NCBI RefSeq assembly: GCF_002775205.1
Contig: NC_036459.1
Coordinates: forward strand, 19,266,312-19,330,311
Length of the DNA stretch: 64,000 bases
Reading direction: 5' to 3'
Origin: Xiphophorus maculatus
Taxonomy: Eukaryota > Chordata > Actinopteri > Cyprinodontiformes > Poeciliidae
A program made the translations under genes and the position numbers. The notes beneath the pieces are model-generated. The model saw nothing but the letters and a program-made list of their open reading frames with translations. It searched no databases and was not told the DNA's origin. Of the stretch, positions 1-25,890 are shown in pieces. Each line of letters starts with the position of its first letter. The first letter of the stretch is position 1.

Positions 1-3000
1 TTCCCCTGCCACATCTTGGATTTGTCAGAGCTGAGGGGCGGCTGGATCCACCTCCACACCATGAAGTCTGCTCCCTTGATCTGCTGCGTCTCTGTCCGGA
101 TCCTGGACTCGTTAGCTGAGAGGAACTTCACGGCTCGCTCCCAAACCTTCTTCATCTTCCTCCTGAGGAGTAACTCGGTTAACCTGGTCTCTAGAGGCTG
201 ACGGACACTTCCTGCTGCTGTTGGAACTCACCGATCCTGGGGCTGAACCAGAGAGTCTCTGACATGGGGGATGGGCAAGTAAGGCTCCAGGTCCCGGTTC
301 TCTTGGCACGCCTCACCGTGGGTCCTTAACACATCTGGACCACAACAGTTTACACTGATTTCTGCTTTTTGCTTCAACCTGTGACGTGAAGTGTGCTGAT
401 CTTACCGATGATCCTCTCCACCATGTCGTACATCTGCCTCGTCTCCTCCTCTTCTCTCCTCCAGCGATACTTCACGTAGAAGACCACACTGCACACTAAG
501 CCTACAACTGCAGACATGACACTTTCATGTTAAGTTCACTCAGCAATACACCTGATACAAATAAGAATGTATTAAAATACAGGGTGGGAGTTAGCCCAGT
601 TCCTGGTGGGAGTGGGCTGTGGAAGCAGGGAATGTGTGAAGTAGGGCTGGACGATATAAGTGTTTTGTATCAATTTATCGATAATTGTTGATTAGTTTTT
701 GTTTCATGTATGGAGCCAAGAGACACAGCCGAGTGTGGGGATGAAGGAGGGGTTAGTGGGCTGTGATCAGATTCACTGTTGTCAGCTTATCCACTGTCAG
801 CTGTATTTATCAATTTTTCAGGCTCCTCTAATGCCTTTTTTCAAAATAACAGCTACTGATAAATGTAGAGAGTCTTTTTCTATGTTTGTGGAGACTTTTA
901 CTGTGACATCACTGTGCAGCTCGGCTGTAGCCTGTCTGTCCTGAGCAAGCAGCGAGAGCGGCCATTAGCCTCTGTTAGCTTCTCATCCTTCCTCAGCACT
1001 GCAGTCAGTCTGACAGTCATCAGTTCAAGAAAATTTGCACCTAAGTAGTCTATTTAGATGGTCTATCAGCAAAAAAGGTTGATTTAGGGGTGAGTTTCAC
1101 TTTAAGAATCCTTCAATTAGAAATTCAAATTCATGTTCTTCTGATGCGGAGCAGCAAATGATGTTTATTCTGTTTACTGTGTAGTTTTACAGTAAACAGT
1201 AAAAAATCTCTTGATGTCCAGTGTGCTTTCTGACCAAAGCCCTACTGTGGTCAATAAGTATAAATCAACAGCAGTTAATTAAATTTGTCATCATATTTTT
1301 TTTCCACAGATATTTGTGTGGTGTGTTGACATGAGCAGGTTATATCAGTGAAACAGGGGATTTTTCAAAACCAACACATAGAATATTGATGATGTTTTAA
1401 AGGACATTACCAGTTCTCATGGTCCCTGAATGCAACATCAGGGACTATGTTGTCCAGCTATGGTAGGGAGCTGTCTGTCATACCACACCTCATCACCCAA
1501 AACACAGCCAAAAGTATGAAACTGAAAAAAAAAAATCATACTCAAAAAATAAAAACCTTGAATCTGAAAAGCAGTTTTCAACATTTTAAGTTTCACATAG
1601 ATTTTTTTATATTCAAAAATGCTTTTCTCAGTTTCAAATCTTTTTCAGTTTCAAACTTTTTCTACTGAACAAACTTTATAGTCTCACTTTGGCTCCATAT
1701 GTTGTCCCACATGTTTTATCATTGACACATGGTATGAAGATGGTCGAAGTTAGCGTTTTAGCACGAGCTTCCACTAAATATCATGTTGATATTACTAACT
1801 AATGTTTATGATTAGCCCTTCAGAGTTATCATAGCTAACTTGTCAGTTAGCGGTGCAGACCACTGCTCCTATTGTTCCAGTGCTACATGTTTTAGATCTG
1901 ATGTTACTTGCATAACTTTGACCTTCGTTGAACCTCCCAGAACTCCATGCGTTTGGGTCCACTCACCAACGGCAACAACCAGGACTTTGTTCATGACTGT
2001 GAGCAAAGCTCGGCGAAAGCGGCAGGTGAACGGCATCCTGGGATGCGTGGATTCCAACCAAGAGATCTCAGACACATCTGTCACTAGGTCGTCAGCTCGC
2101 TGCCCACTCAGCCTGGAAACACACAAGTCCATCACATGTTCACACCAAAAATACTTTATCTGTTGTGGTTTCAGTATGAAATGATTGCCTGGGTAGCTAT
2201 TGTTTCCATGGTTTCCAGAGCTTTATTTACAGATACAGGACATTTGTCACTTAAAAGAGATTAAAGAACAGACCAGTTACACCTGACTGATGCATGTTGT
2301 ACAGCCACAATCTCTCCTAGCAAAGTTATTCATACCGCTGGCAGATTTAGATTAAAATTTATTCAACCAATAAGTTGGTTTCTAATAAGTAATGAGACCG
2401 GCATCTCTCAAAAGATAAAATAGTAATTTTTATGGCATTACCATCAGTTAAAATGATTAATCCTGGACTGGATTATTCTTGACTGAATCTCAGGTTGTGA
2501 TCACTACCACGTTCATTTCAGCGTAGCAGAGCTGCTGCAAACAGCAGTCTGTCAACATTAGCAAAGGATGGCGGTCTCCGTATGTCAGTACACTTTTCCA
2601 GAGAAAACATGATCGTCAACATGTTGATGAATAAACAAACATGGCCGCTCTTTATGCAAACAAGCTCAACGTTCAGGTTCTTTATTTTGAAATAGACAAA
2701 GGAGATGTTCATGTCTGTTATGCTGGAGTCGACACTTCTGCCTTTGTTTACATTTCACTTGGTGGCATAAAATAAATACCAGACTCTCTGACTTATAGAA
2801 AATTTGGGATTATAATAGTCAATTAAATATTCGGTCCATACAGAAGGAGGGAGAGGTTCCTTAAAAGACCATCGTTAATAATAATAATAATAATTAATTT
2901 TATTTATAATGCTCTTTACACCAAACTGAGATCTCAAAGGGCACATTCACACACTGATGGTGGTAAGCTACTGGATTATAGCCATGACTGCCCTGGGGCA

Positions 3001-6000
3001 GTCTGTCAGAAGCCAGGCTGCAAACAATGAGTGCTGAACGGGTATCGTAATGCCATTACCCCCTTATATGTTCTTATAATATAACTTTAAACATCAACAT
3101 ACATTTATACCCACAAGCAGCCCATGATGGCTAAAGATGAGTTGCTATAGCAACAGTCACATGAACATTTTCTCCACATCCTCACCTTATACCAACATCC
3201 TGACCAGCTCGGATGATCCACTCCAGAGAGACGTCAATGAAGTCTTTAAAGTCTCCATTCTGAGCCTTAAAAACACACAGTTAAAACCAAGACAAGTGAG
3301 TCCATCCAGGGTCAAACTCTGATGGCTTCCAATGTAAGCTTCTGATGCTCAATCAGAGCAAATCTGACCACAAGTCAGCATCTGATTCATGTCACCTACC
3401 AGTAAATACTGTGTGACCTGTTCTCTGGACAGACTCCTGCTAGCATACTGCTGCTCTCCACAGTCATGATGACCTGTGAAGCAACACCAGAGTTACAACT
3501 GAGTAACAGCTTACATTAAAGTACATTCTTTAGATGTATATATCATATAGTTCATAACAGCTGATGCTTATAGGAGGCAGTCATGGTTAATAAATCCTAA
3601 ACTGGAACTGAAAATTTTGTTCTGAACAGAACTCAAGATTCATGGGACATTATTGTTGTGGAGTCAAAGTGTTGAGACAGATTTTAATAGCACTGGCTGT
3701 CTGTGTGTTATGGAGCATGTGTTCATATGACGCTAAAACTGAGCAATGAGTCCATATCTACCAGCAACGATGGCCAGGTGATCATGGAGGCTGAGCAGCA
3801 GCTTTAGGATCACGTCTTTTTCTGTCTTACTCTGGGAAAAAAAGGAACACTTGGTTACTATAGCAGCATACCATATAGAACTTTGTAACATTAGCTCTGT
3901 ACCGACATGCCTATGACACAAACTGATCCTGAACACCAGCAGTATTAGATTTTTTAGCCAGAGGTTAAAAGAGCTCATTGGCTAGGTCAGCTGGAGATGG
4001 TGGTGGTCCGACCAATCAGATGATTTTACACTCAGATACGTAAAAACAATGCAATAGCAAAGCCTGCTTGAGCACAATATTTCTTAGGATTCAATAAATC
4101 GACACCGATTTCCTTCAGTTTGTCAGATCAGCAATCAATACTTGATGAAAAACTGATCTGTGCTGTGAAAAGGAGTGAAAATCAGCTCTGCCATGACAGA
4201 AACCTCCCTCCTCCCCAACAGGTCACGCCTCAACATGCTGTTAACATCAGTCTCCATACTGAGGCAAACTCAGCAACTTTGTTGCCATATTTAGCAACTT
4301 TTCAGACAACAAAATTAGTCATGTTTTTTGAAGGTTGGTAATCAGCCAAAAACTGCAATCAGTGCAAACTTAGATATGACGTTTTGTTGTGCATTCATAG
4401 TTTGCATATTAATATATTTGACCAATCGGATGGACTAACTGTCATTCACACATCCAATGTACATGTTTTGTGGTAAAAACAAGTTAAAAACAAAAAACCC
4501 AATCAAATTGCAACCAAAGTAAAAAGTTAATCTTTACTTTTTAACATTGTGGATGTCTGAATATATGTCATAAAGGAAGAAATGATACTTACATATGAGG
4601 AGTCAAAGTTGCTGCCAAACGGGTGGCTCTTAACTACAGCAAAGAGACAAGCAAGGATTAATGAAGATAAAAAGATGAAATCAAAAGTTAACCAGAACTA
4701 TTTAAAATGTGTTCAGAATAAAAACAACTCGTGTAAATGTTTCTGGAAACTTTTTACGCGACATGAAAACTTTGATCGCTAAGCTGGTGAGCCCAGATCC
4801 AGTCTCTCACTGAGAGCCACCGCGTCCTGCTTCCCATCATAAAAAGTCATTTTAAGATCAAATAAACACAAAAATCAGTTTATAGATGATGACTGTTAGG
4901 AGAAAGCATCTGTCCAAATCACCCTGGTCCTGCAGGAAAACAGAATGAATCTCCTTGTTAGCCATTATTTGGGTTTCATTTCACCAGCCAGAGCCTGAAG
5001 CATCACTTCAACTGAGAGACATAACTAACACCATCAACAATGACACACATTCAGATTTTACATTATGTCGAGATACAAGAACTTTCTACTCCAGATGAAG
5101 TGTTGCCGATGAAAACTTTACAGAACTTTAAACGATGCTCAAAAACCTGACAGAGGCAGAAGAAGAAGAATCACTGGAAGAAGAGCTGAAGATTCCTCCA
5201 GTGAAGCAGCAGGTGGTCACAAGCAGTTATTACGATCTTTGTTAGCTGTAAGCTATAAATCAACCACACAATACAATACTAAACAGTGAACTTAACATAT
5301 ATTATATACAAGTTTCACTTTTGGAACTGAAAAAATACAGAAAAAGAAATTACTTTTCAGTATTCCTGTTGACCTGCATTTGTGGTATACTTCATAAACT
5401 ACACCACTTTTTCATTTTAAATTCACCTTAATCTATATATTATATATATACTGCACAGTGGTACAGTAAATGTCCTTCCCCTGTGATTATCAATTTATAT
5501 TTCTGTCAACATCAATAAGTTTTATATATTTATGTAAATGCCCTGCCTCGTGTAACAACTGGATTTTATTGTTGGATCTCCCCAGCTGATAGGAAAAACA
5601 AAAAGCTGCTGTGATTACTAATTGCAGCCAGTAATCCTGGGGTATTTTAAATTTAAATCTCTTTCACTCCAGCTGGTAATATGTCCCTCTCTGCCGGATG
5701 GAGATGGGCCAACATGAAACATTTTAGACACTTACTGACACCGTCTCCCCCCGGGGATCCCGAGCCCCTCATGCGGATGTACATGAGGCCGAGCAGGAGG
5801 AAGAAGAGGCAGGCTGCGGTGAGCAGGAACATGGACAGGTAGTGTGCGCTGAAGCTTCCGGAGGAAGGCTGCTCCTCTCTTTTAAACTGCAGCAGCAGCT
5901 CATCCTCCGGGGCAGTTGGCTTCTTCTTCTGGGTTCCCGGGCCATATGCGTGGTTCTGGACGGGGATGTGATTAGAGTAGCCCCCCTGAGGGCTCAGGGT

Positions 6001-7020
6001 CGAGCTGTAGGAAGCGCGGTAGCGCGGTCTCAGCGCGACGCTGGCCATGTTGCTGCCGGACGCCCCCTCCTCGCTGTTAACATGGTTGTTTTCCCCGGTG
6101 TTACTCCGGTGGTCCTCGCCGAGGGACACGTAGATCGACTTCCTGGGAAGCATGTGGCTCCGTAAACCTCCCGATGCGTCCAGGTCTCCTTTCTTCCCCC
6201 TCTCCTCATCCTCCTCTCTGCCGCCTGCCATGGCTCTGTTCCCAAGCGGATTAAGCGCACAGTTTTTTCCTCCGATACGGGACCCTCTGCCGTCTACAAG
6301 CGTAGCAAACGGTCCGCTTGTGTAAATCCGTCGTAGCTCCAAACTCCTCCGGTCTCGCTCTGGGCCTCCAGGGCCCCCAACTTCCTCCTCGTCCGAGTCT
6401 GAGTACTCTCCGGCTAGTTTGCTTGTGTTCAGGCGAGCAGCGCTGCGACCATTAACCGGGTGGGAATTCTGCACTTCATCATTAACGTCTTCGTCCCTGG
6501 ATTCAGGATCATGCATAGATCTTTTACCAGTTTCCCAACCCAGAGAGGCACTTGTCTGTCCGTCTGGGCTCGGGAATGAATTGCTTTTCAGAGCAGTCCC
6601 AACGCCATACTGCTTCTTGTTAGCCTCGTTAAGAGGCGTAGCTGCTCTAATCTTCAGCTGTTGTTGTTGAAGGTGTGGGCTTCGGCTGGGTCTTTTCATG
6701 TGATCCAGGCCCTTTCTTTTCAGTGGCGTTTCCGCGTCAGATTCGTCAGAGCTGAAGCCGAGAACAGAGGACTTTAGGCCCGGTCTCCTGCCGGAGCTCA
6801 GGCGCCTGACGTCATGTCTAACTGGCCTTGGTGCCCCAGTGCTGCTGCTGCTCGTCCCGCTGACTCGGCCTTTACCCCGCTGCTGCTGCTGCTCCTCGCG
6901 AAACTTCTTCAGTTTCTTTAAATACACCGGACGTGTGTTTTCTGTGACTGGGCCAGGAGTGTAACCGAAGCACTTCAACTGGGAAAAAAGCTCCTCATCT
7001 GTTAACTGCGTCGACGCCAT
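1..7020 (-). CDS. lemd3: LEM domain-containing protein 3 (MAN1), 3' end missing
   Basis: Inner nuclear membrane protein of the LEM family; known members bind BAF/chromatin and restrain SMAD signalling (TGF-beta/BMP). Coding exons in transcription order: 7020-5736, 4633-4593, 3831-3762, 3473-3400, 3265-3186, 2112-1967, 507-406, 334-232, 162-1; all phases agree, giving about 687 residues before the window edge. Exon 1 holds the LEM domain (about residues 4-47, with [19 protein letters not shown]), a long Ser/Arg-rich nucleoplasmic stretch with acidic clusters, and transmembrane segment 1 (about 395-415, [19 protein letters not shown]). Later exons give the lumenal MSC domain ([32 protein letters not shown]), transmembrane segment 2 just after [11 protein letters not shown], and [19 protein letters not shown]. 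The C-terminal RRM-like domain is outside the window. LEMD2 is unlikely: the long N-terminal region and the YLKKLKK and MSC motifs match MAN1. Exon 1 is clearly richer in G+C than its surroundings. Confidence 0.95.
2877..3060. repeat. Dispersed repeat in a lemd3 intron, starting with (TAA)n
   Basis: A short TAA microsatellite (2877-2893) is followed by a segment of the type that begins 'tttatttataatgctcttta' and continues through 'cacactgatggtggtaagct'. I recognise this pattern as a common interspersed repeat in teleost genomes, but I cannot name the family. It sits between the lemd3 exons at 2112-1967 and 3265-3186. Confidence 0.5.
4090..4380. repeat. Dispersed repeat, related to the copy at 9465-9680
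   Basis: Shares a string of similar segments with 9465-9680, in the same order: 'ctctgccatgaca', a GTTAAC near the middle, 'atatttagcaacttttca', and 'aatcagccaaaaactgca'. The two copies are in the same orientation and diverged. The family is unknown to me. It lies in lemd3 intron 2. Confidence 0.45.
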
Positions 7021-7160
7021 CTTTGGAGAGGAAAAAATGTCTGAAAACGTTCTTCTTCGTCCGTTTCCTTATCTATTGCTGTCGTCAACACAAAGCTGCA
7101 TTACTGCCACCTACATTAGAATATATATTGTGTATTTGTTTATTAATAAATTATTTATGC

Positions 7161-7175
7161 TACTACTACTACTAC

Positions 7176-7208
<33 letters not shown>
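7161..7208. repeat. (TAC)n/(TAA)n microsatellite
   Basis: Six TAC units run directly into about ten TAA units, about 140 bp upstream of the lemd3 start codon. Confidence 0.95.
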
Positions 7209-7210
<2 letters not shown>

Positions 7211-7279
7211 TCAGCCAAAAGAGCCACCAGAAAGAAAAAAAATGTTCATCGTTCTCGTGAAAAATATTTATTTTGTAGG

Positions 7280-8960
7280 GATGTACAGTACCCAAAATTA
7301 TTCACAACCCTTTCCTTCTCCTATTTAAAATGAGGCAGGGCTAATTGAAAAGATTGTTCAACAATTTAAAATGAGGATTCATAAAAAAAATATATAATTT
7401 ACATTTGAGTAAAATTAGCATCTCAATAATCAATGGAAGAAAATGCTTATCAACATTACAGCAATTAAACCCTTCTTATAATGAGTGAATAGCTTTTTGT
7501 CTTTTTCCACTGGTACAATAATAATTTATCTTGAGGTTAAAATAAATCGGTGCCATCATTCTAATCTTTACCTCGCTCCACAGATTCTTGGTCAGACTCA
7601 AGTCAGAACTCTGGCTGGGCCACTGTAAAAACTTAATATTACTTGCAGTCAGAAGAAAGATGTTGATGAAATTAAAAAGATTAAGCCTGGCAGATTAATC
7701 CTAAATCTGCCAGGCTTATATGAAGCTTTGGCTTACCTAAAAATGAATGTCTGCTGAAGAAAACAATGAAATAAACTGAGAAATAAAAGACTAAGTGTAT
7801 TGCTAGAAGGAGTATATCTATATATAAATATTTTTACATATTTTAACACAGTTGCAACCGGTTTAAATAGATAGAATGAAGACACATTCTTCATTCATTT
7901 AGACATTGACATTTTTCTCAATGTCTAAATTAACTTTAGACCATTAACAAGAAAAGTTTGGTTGGTTAGAATGACCTGTGTTATTCATTAAAAGCCATAA
8001 TAATGGGAAAAAGAATATATCAGAGTTTACATGTAGAATGATTACTGTTTCTTTAAGCAATGTGGGACTACCCAGAAGTCACATCTGAGTTAACTGGAGC
8101 CACAACTGCAACACTTTACTTTCTGGTTCGACACAAGTCTATTCAAGAGAAATCAGCAAAGACATCAGGAAGAGACTCATGGAGTTGCACCAGTTTGGTT
8201 CATCCTTGGGAACAATTTTCCTTGAAGGTGAAGCATTCATCTGTTCATAGAGATGATTGGAACGTCCAACCATCCAACCAGAGGAACCAGAGGAAGAATC
8301 CATTACTCCAAAAGAAACAGCAAAAAGCCAAACTGCAGTTTGCAAATGTTCATAGAGACAAAGAGCTTCATTTTTGGAGACATGTCCTCTGATGTGATGG
8401 GACTGAAGTGGAACTGTCTGACCATAATGACCATCGTTACATTTGGAGGAAACATGGGGATGTTTGTTGCCTGGAACACCATCCTAACTGAAGTATGGTG
8501 GTGGCAGCATCATGTTGTGGGGCTGTTTTGCTACAGGAGGAACTGGTGCACTTCATAAAATAGATTCATAAATAGGCATTTTGAGGAAAGAACATTATGT
8601 GGACACATTGAAGTGACATCTGTAGACATCAGCTATGAAGTCAAAGCCAGGATACCAATGGGTATTCCAGATGGAGAATGTCGTTCGGGCAGAGTGGCCC
8701 AAGGACAAGGTTGATGTTTTGGCGAGGCCATCTCAAAGCCAGAGCAAGATTAAGATGGGTCAGAAATCCTGCAAACTAAGCGCAAGGAAGGAACCCCCGT
8801 AAGGTTTAACCAAGGCAGTTAAAGGCAATGCTAGCAAATACTGCACTGTACATTTCATACAGTTCATCTTGAAAGTATTCACAGCGCTTCACTTTGTCCT
8901 CATTTTGTGATGTTACAACCTTTGTTATATTGGTTTGTGAACCTGCTCTGATGAAGTTTG
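7280..8960 (+). mobile_element. Decayed Tc1/mariner-type DNA transposon
   Basis: The plus strand encodes fragments of a Tc1-like transposase in changing frames with several stops: an N-terminal piece (KRLMELHQFGSSLGTI near 8165-8220), the KNPLLQKKQQKAKLQFANVH region and HRDKELHFWRHVL (about 8295-8390), then NDHRYIWRKHGD and a stretch equal to the VKHGGGSIMLWGC / GGTGALHKID region (about 8430-8560). The left flank (7290-7700) has the 'attattcacaaccctttcct' and 'gactctggctgggccactgt' noncoding pieces typical of fish Tc1 elements; the right side ends in another 'aaagtattcacagcgcttca' terminal-type sequence (about 8872). No intact transposase remains. Ends are approximate, and more than one copy may be merged. 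Confidence 0.8.
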
Positions 8961-9160
8961 ATAAGTGAAACAACCACCATCATGACAAAAAGACTCAAAG
9001 ACAAACATTACCTTAGAAGAATCTGAATTTATTAACTCTAATTCTAATGTAAGAACCAATGTTTTGGATTTAAGAGTGCAAGAAAATACATAGAATGAGA
9101 CACCAGTCTTTCAGCTCATCTGATCCATTCTCCACATAACAGGAATATAGTCAGCCATTG

Positions 9161-19903
<10,743 letters not shown>

Positions 19904-20868
19904 TTTCCATTTAATCTACCGCGGTGACGTTGTCTTTCTGGCGAGTACAAATCGAATGTTAAAATTATTGCCCCCTGCCGCTTCGGGGTGGTATGAAAGC
20001 AGAACGAAAGCCAGTGTTTTGTTTGTTTTTATTAACTTGTATTATGAATTGAAGCACACTTAAATAACATCCAAAGATGATGTGCAAATCCGTTCGGCTA
20101 GGATGAATATCCAGATCAACGTGAAAAGCAATGAAAAGTACATATTTGGAAAACATAAGCAGAGATGAAAGCACATTGGCGATGTCAACGTTATCAGACT
20201 CAGCCAGAGAAAGGAACAAAACCCCCATAATACACCCAGAGGGACGTACACTGATGTACTTTGTACATCAAAGTACACCAATTGGGTACTTTGGAGACCC
20301 AATTTTTAAGTTTCAAAAATCATCAAAGCACACAACAAAATGTCAACATAGTCTGTTTATTAGAGTAAACAGGTGTTGATCTACCTACTGGCACAGATTG
20401 CATCTGCTGGAGAAAAATGTTTTCGTTAGATTTGAATGACCCAAAATGCCAACCTTCAGCTTCTAGAATACGCTATGGATGAGTCAAATGAGTTTTTTAT
20501 TACAAACTAATAACAAACATAAGCCCAAATGCATGGAAGATTTACCCGATGATTATCTACATGATGACTATCTGTCTGGCACTGTCCACCTGTCAGTGAC
20601 ATACAGAAATATAAAGCAAACATAACAGCATAAACACTTTAATAAATAATTAAGCAGGCAGTCTTCCCAGCTCTTCCAGGAAAGCTGTTCATTATGGCAG
20701 GAGCACTGACTTTGTGACTAACACCCTCCAACTACCGGGAGTCACATTCTCAGAAATTAACAGCAATATTTAAGTCAGATTTATTTGCAGAGCACATTTC
20801 AGCAACAATGAGTTCAAAGTGCTTTACATTATAAAAATATATACAATAACCAATTATGAAACAATAGA

Positions 20869-23345
<2,477 letters not shown>

Positions 23346-23551
23346 AAACCATCATCAAATTCATTAAGAATAATAATCTAGCAAATGTACATCAAATATA
23401 TTCATCAGTGTTCCAGTTATAATCAATTTCAACAAACTCAATGTTTCAGCTGTTTGTTTCAGTGAGTAATATTTAGATATTCAATCTTTGACAACAAAAA
23501 AAGACATTTCTTTTCACACTTTTGCATCTTACCATCTTTATTTCACAAAAG

Positions 23552-23552
<1 letters not shown>

Positions 23553-23582
<30 letters not shown>

Positions 23583-23687
23583 TGTATGTATGTATGTATG
23601 TATGTATGTATGTATGTATGTATGTATGTATGTATGTATGTATGTATGTATGTATGTATGTATGTATGTATGTATGTATGTATGTAT
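23553..23687. repeat. (TATG)n tetranucleotide microsatellite
   Basis: About 33 uninterrupted TATG units, lying between the 5' end of the minus-strand LINE and a plus-strand LINE fragment. Its length and purity suggest a highly variable locus. Confidence 0.98.
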
Positions 23688-23699
23688 CCGTGCTTGAAG

Positions 23700-24515
23700 A
23701 ACCCATGGATCATCAGTTGGGCTTTCTACAATGGCTGGATGTGGTTCTGTTGATGTTCTCTGCGTTCTTCTGCTACTTTTTATACTCTTGGTTGTGGAGA
23801 ACCTCGCCGAGCGGAGTAGCGGCATTGTTTGCTCGCGTGAACGGCTGATTGCGCTGTGTGGGCCTCTGCTGCTGCCCGGAGACGGGCCTGTGGTCCCGGA
23901 GGAGTTACGGAGGAGACGACGGGGCTGCAGGTCTGGAGTTAAACGGAGGTAGAAGAGGAGACGGCGCAGGCCAGCGATACCGGCGATTATTGTGGGGAAC
24001 GTGAGGTCTTTGGGAAATAGGACAGACGAACTCACGGCGCTGGTTAGGACCCAGAAGGAGTACTGGGAGTGCAGTATCTCTGCTTCACGGAAACCTGGCT
24101 GCACTCGCTTATTCCGGACTACAGCGTGGAGGTCCCTGGATTTTCCTTGGTGCGCGGGGACAGGGACTTTTCCAAGAGTCCGAAGAAGAGGGGCGGCGGG
24201 ATTGCACTTTATGTGAGTGAGAGGTGGTGTAATCCCGGTCATGTTAACGTGAAAGAACAGATTTGTAGCCCGGACATTGAACTTCTGGCTGTGGGAATGC
24301 GGCCGTGTTATTTACTGAGGGAGTTTACGTCCGCCATTTTGATCGCTGTTTACATTCCCCCATCAGCTGATGCAGCGGTGGCCTGTGACGTCATCAGTTC
24401 TGCCACAGTCGAACTCCAGACTCAACACACCGGACGTTGTTATTGTGTCTTGTCTCTTGTCTTGTCTCTATGCTGTAACTGCGAAGTAATTTCCCTGCTG
24501 GGATGAATAAAGTAC
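23700..24515 (+). mobile_element. LINE 5' region and endonuclease fragment joined to a LINE 3' tail
   Basis: Translates in shifting frames to a LINE leader and the start of an APE-type endonuclease: 'AIIVGNVRSLGNRTDELTAL', 'CFTETWLHSLIPDYSVEVPG', KKRGGGIALYVSERWC and 'AILIAVYIPPSADAAVA'. After 'caacacaccggacgttgtta' the expected catalytic and reverse transcriptase parts are absent. The sequence jumps to a LINE-type 3' tail ('ttccctgctgggatgaataa', then TTCTA units). It is an internally deleted, non-autonomous copy with its own tail, in opposite orientation to the element at 20869-23345. Confidence 0.75.
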
Positions 24516-24590
24516 TTCTATTCTATTCTATTCTATTCTATTCTATTCTATTCTATTCTATTCTATTCTATTCTATTCTATTCTATTCTA
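24516..24590. repeat. (TTCTA)15 pentanucleotide tract
   Basis: Fifteen exact units forming the tail of the preceding LINE fragment; followed to about 24710 by TATG- and GTGT-rich low-complexity sequence. The same pentamer ends the LINE at 20869 and recurs at 60292. Confidence 0.97.
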
Positions 24591-25729
24591 GGTATGTATG
24601 TATGTATGCGTGTGTGGGTGTGTATGCGTGTCTGTGCGTGTCTGTATGTATGGGTGTATGTAGGGGTGTGTGTGCGTGTGTGTGGGCGTGGGGGCGTGTG
24701 TGTGTTTGTTTATAAGACAACTTTGGAAGTTCAGTTTCTAAGTAGCAAAAAATTTCACAATCTCCAATAATTTACTCTTTACTCCAAAGTTCTGAACATT
24801 TATAAACTTTTAGTATAGTATTTGAGACTCAATTTATTTCAGGAAAGATTTTAACCACAGATATCTTTCAAATCACCATTGTTCCAACACATCAATAAGG
24901 TTTCTTTAATTGTTTGTCTACCAGAAAAACTTGGTTTCTGTAAATATGGATTGAAAGGTCAGATCCAGTGACTGTAGTGTCCTATGGGCATTCATGAATG
25001 AAACTTTGACCCCTTAACTCTCCAGGTCAGTCTAAAAATGACAACATGAGAAGAACTGCCTGACAACACAGCTTTCCATGGAAGCCTAAGTGTGGTTTGT
25101 CTGCACATGTAGCTTGGTCACATGAGGAATCAGCAATCAATTATCAAACATCCCTGATAATGTACTGCTTTCAATCCCCCAAACAAATCAATGCTTTTAT
25201 GAGATGAAGCTTTTTAGACTGAATCACATAATTGTCTTTAATGAAGTAATGACATCCTTTTAGTACAACAAACCTTCAGCAACAGAGTGTAAAAGGATTG
25301 AGACATTATGATGCACATGCTGAGTCTGTATGGTAAGCGGAAAGAGTATATGGAATAATGAAGTAAAGCTTTATTTTGGAAAGAAAGGAGAAAGAGCTTA
25401 AAGAGAGAACTGCTGGGCTGGTGGGTTTACTGATTTGAATTGTGGACAAAGCACTGTTGTAGCTCGGATTAGTCAAGATCTCAAAAACAAGTTTCCTGGA
25501 TACTCGTCTCAGAGTTGAAAGCGTCCTCTCTTCTTCCTCCAAATGTACCAACATGGCTGACCTGCTTGTGCTCTGGGGTAGATGCAAGTATTTCACTCCA
25601 AAACATGTTCCTGTCTGAGACACAGAACAACAAACCAGAAAGAGTGCCCTGTTGGGACCTGGATGGACACTGAAGTGGTGTGGTTGGTGGAGGCAGAGGA
25701 AAAAACTTATTGTATACTTATTGTGAGCA

Positions 25730-25890
25730 TCTTCAGTCAGAGGCTTCTTCAGATTCAGTGCAGTACAGACAGCTGCAGATTTTTCCTGCCAACAGCCATC
25801 ACCATCTTCAATAACTTTTTGAAGAATCTAAATCAATGAGTTACAACATTTAATTTCCCTTTGGGATTAATAAAGTATTTTTAACTTTGA
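25730..25890 (+). mobile_element. LINE 3' end fragment
   Basis: Encodes the last residues of a Rex1-type LINE (DSCRFFLPTAITIFNN, stop near 25837), followed by 'aatttccctttgggattaat' and 'aaagtattttt', a standard LINE 3' tail in fish. It is 5' truncated. Confidence 0.7.

Larger units (their letters stand above)
7021..9160. other. Spacer between lemd3 and rint1
   Basis: About 2.1 kb between the lemd3 start codon and the rint1 stop codon; both genes are on the minus strand. It holds a TAC/TAA microsatellite and decayed Tc1-like transposon sequence (listed separately). I see no other gene here. The lemd3 promoter should lie at its left side and the rint1 polyadenylation region at its right side. 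Confidence 0.7.

Noticed and set aside
4790-4856. Short minus-strand frame starting [15 protein letters not shown], considered as an extra lemd3 exon
   Set aside because: It has no splice donor, ends in a stop, and the neighbouring lemd3 exons already join in frame without it.
5842-6670. Plus-strand frames opposite lemd3 exon 1
   Set aside because: They are antisense shadows of a long, G+C-rich coding exon and have no family match.
1-7020. Assignment to LEMD2 instead of LEMD3
   Set aside because: The long N-terminal region, the two transmembrane segments with the MSC domain between them, and the exon pattern with a CRFRRALLT motif fit MAN1.
23553-23687. Regular repeat array considered as CRISPR-like
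   Set aside because: It is a pure tetranucleotide without unique spacers, in a vertebrate genome.
23473-24242. Open frames rich in IHTY, VCMY and similar strings around the TATG tract
   Set aside because: They are translations of the (TATG)n microsatellite and adjoining LINE sequence, with no independent coding signal.
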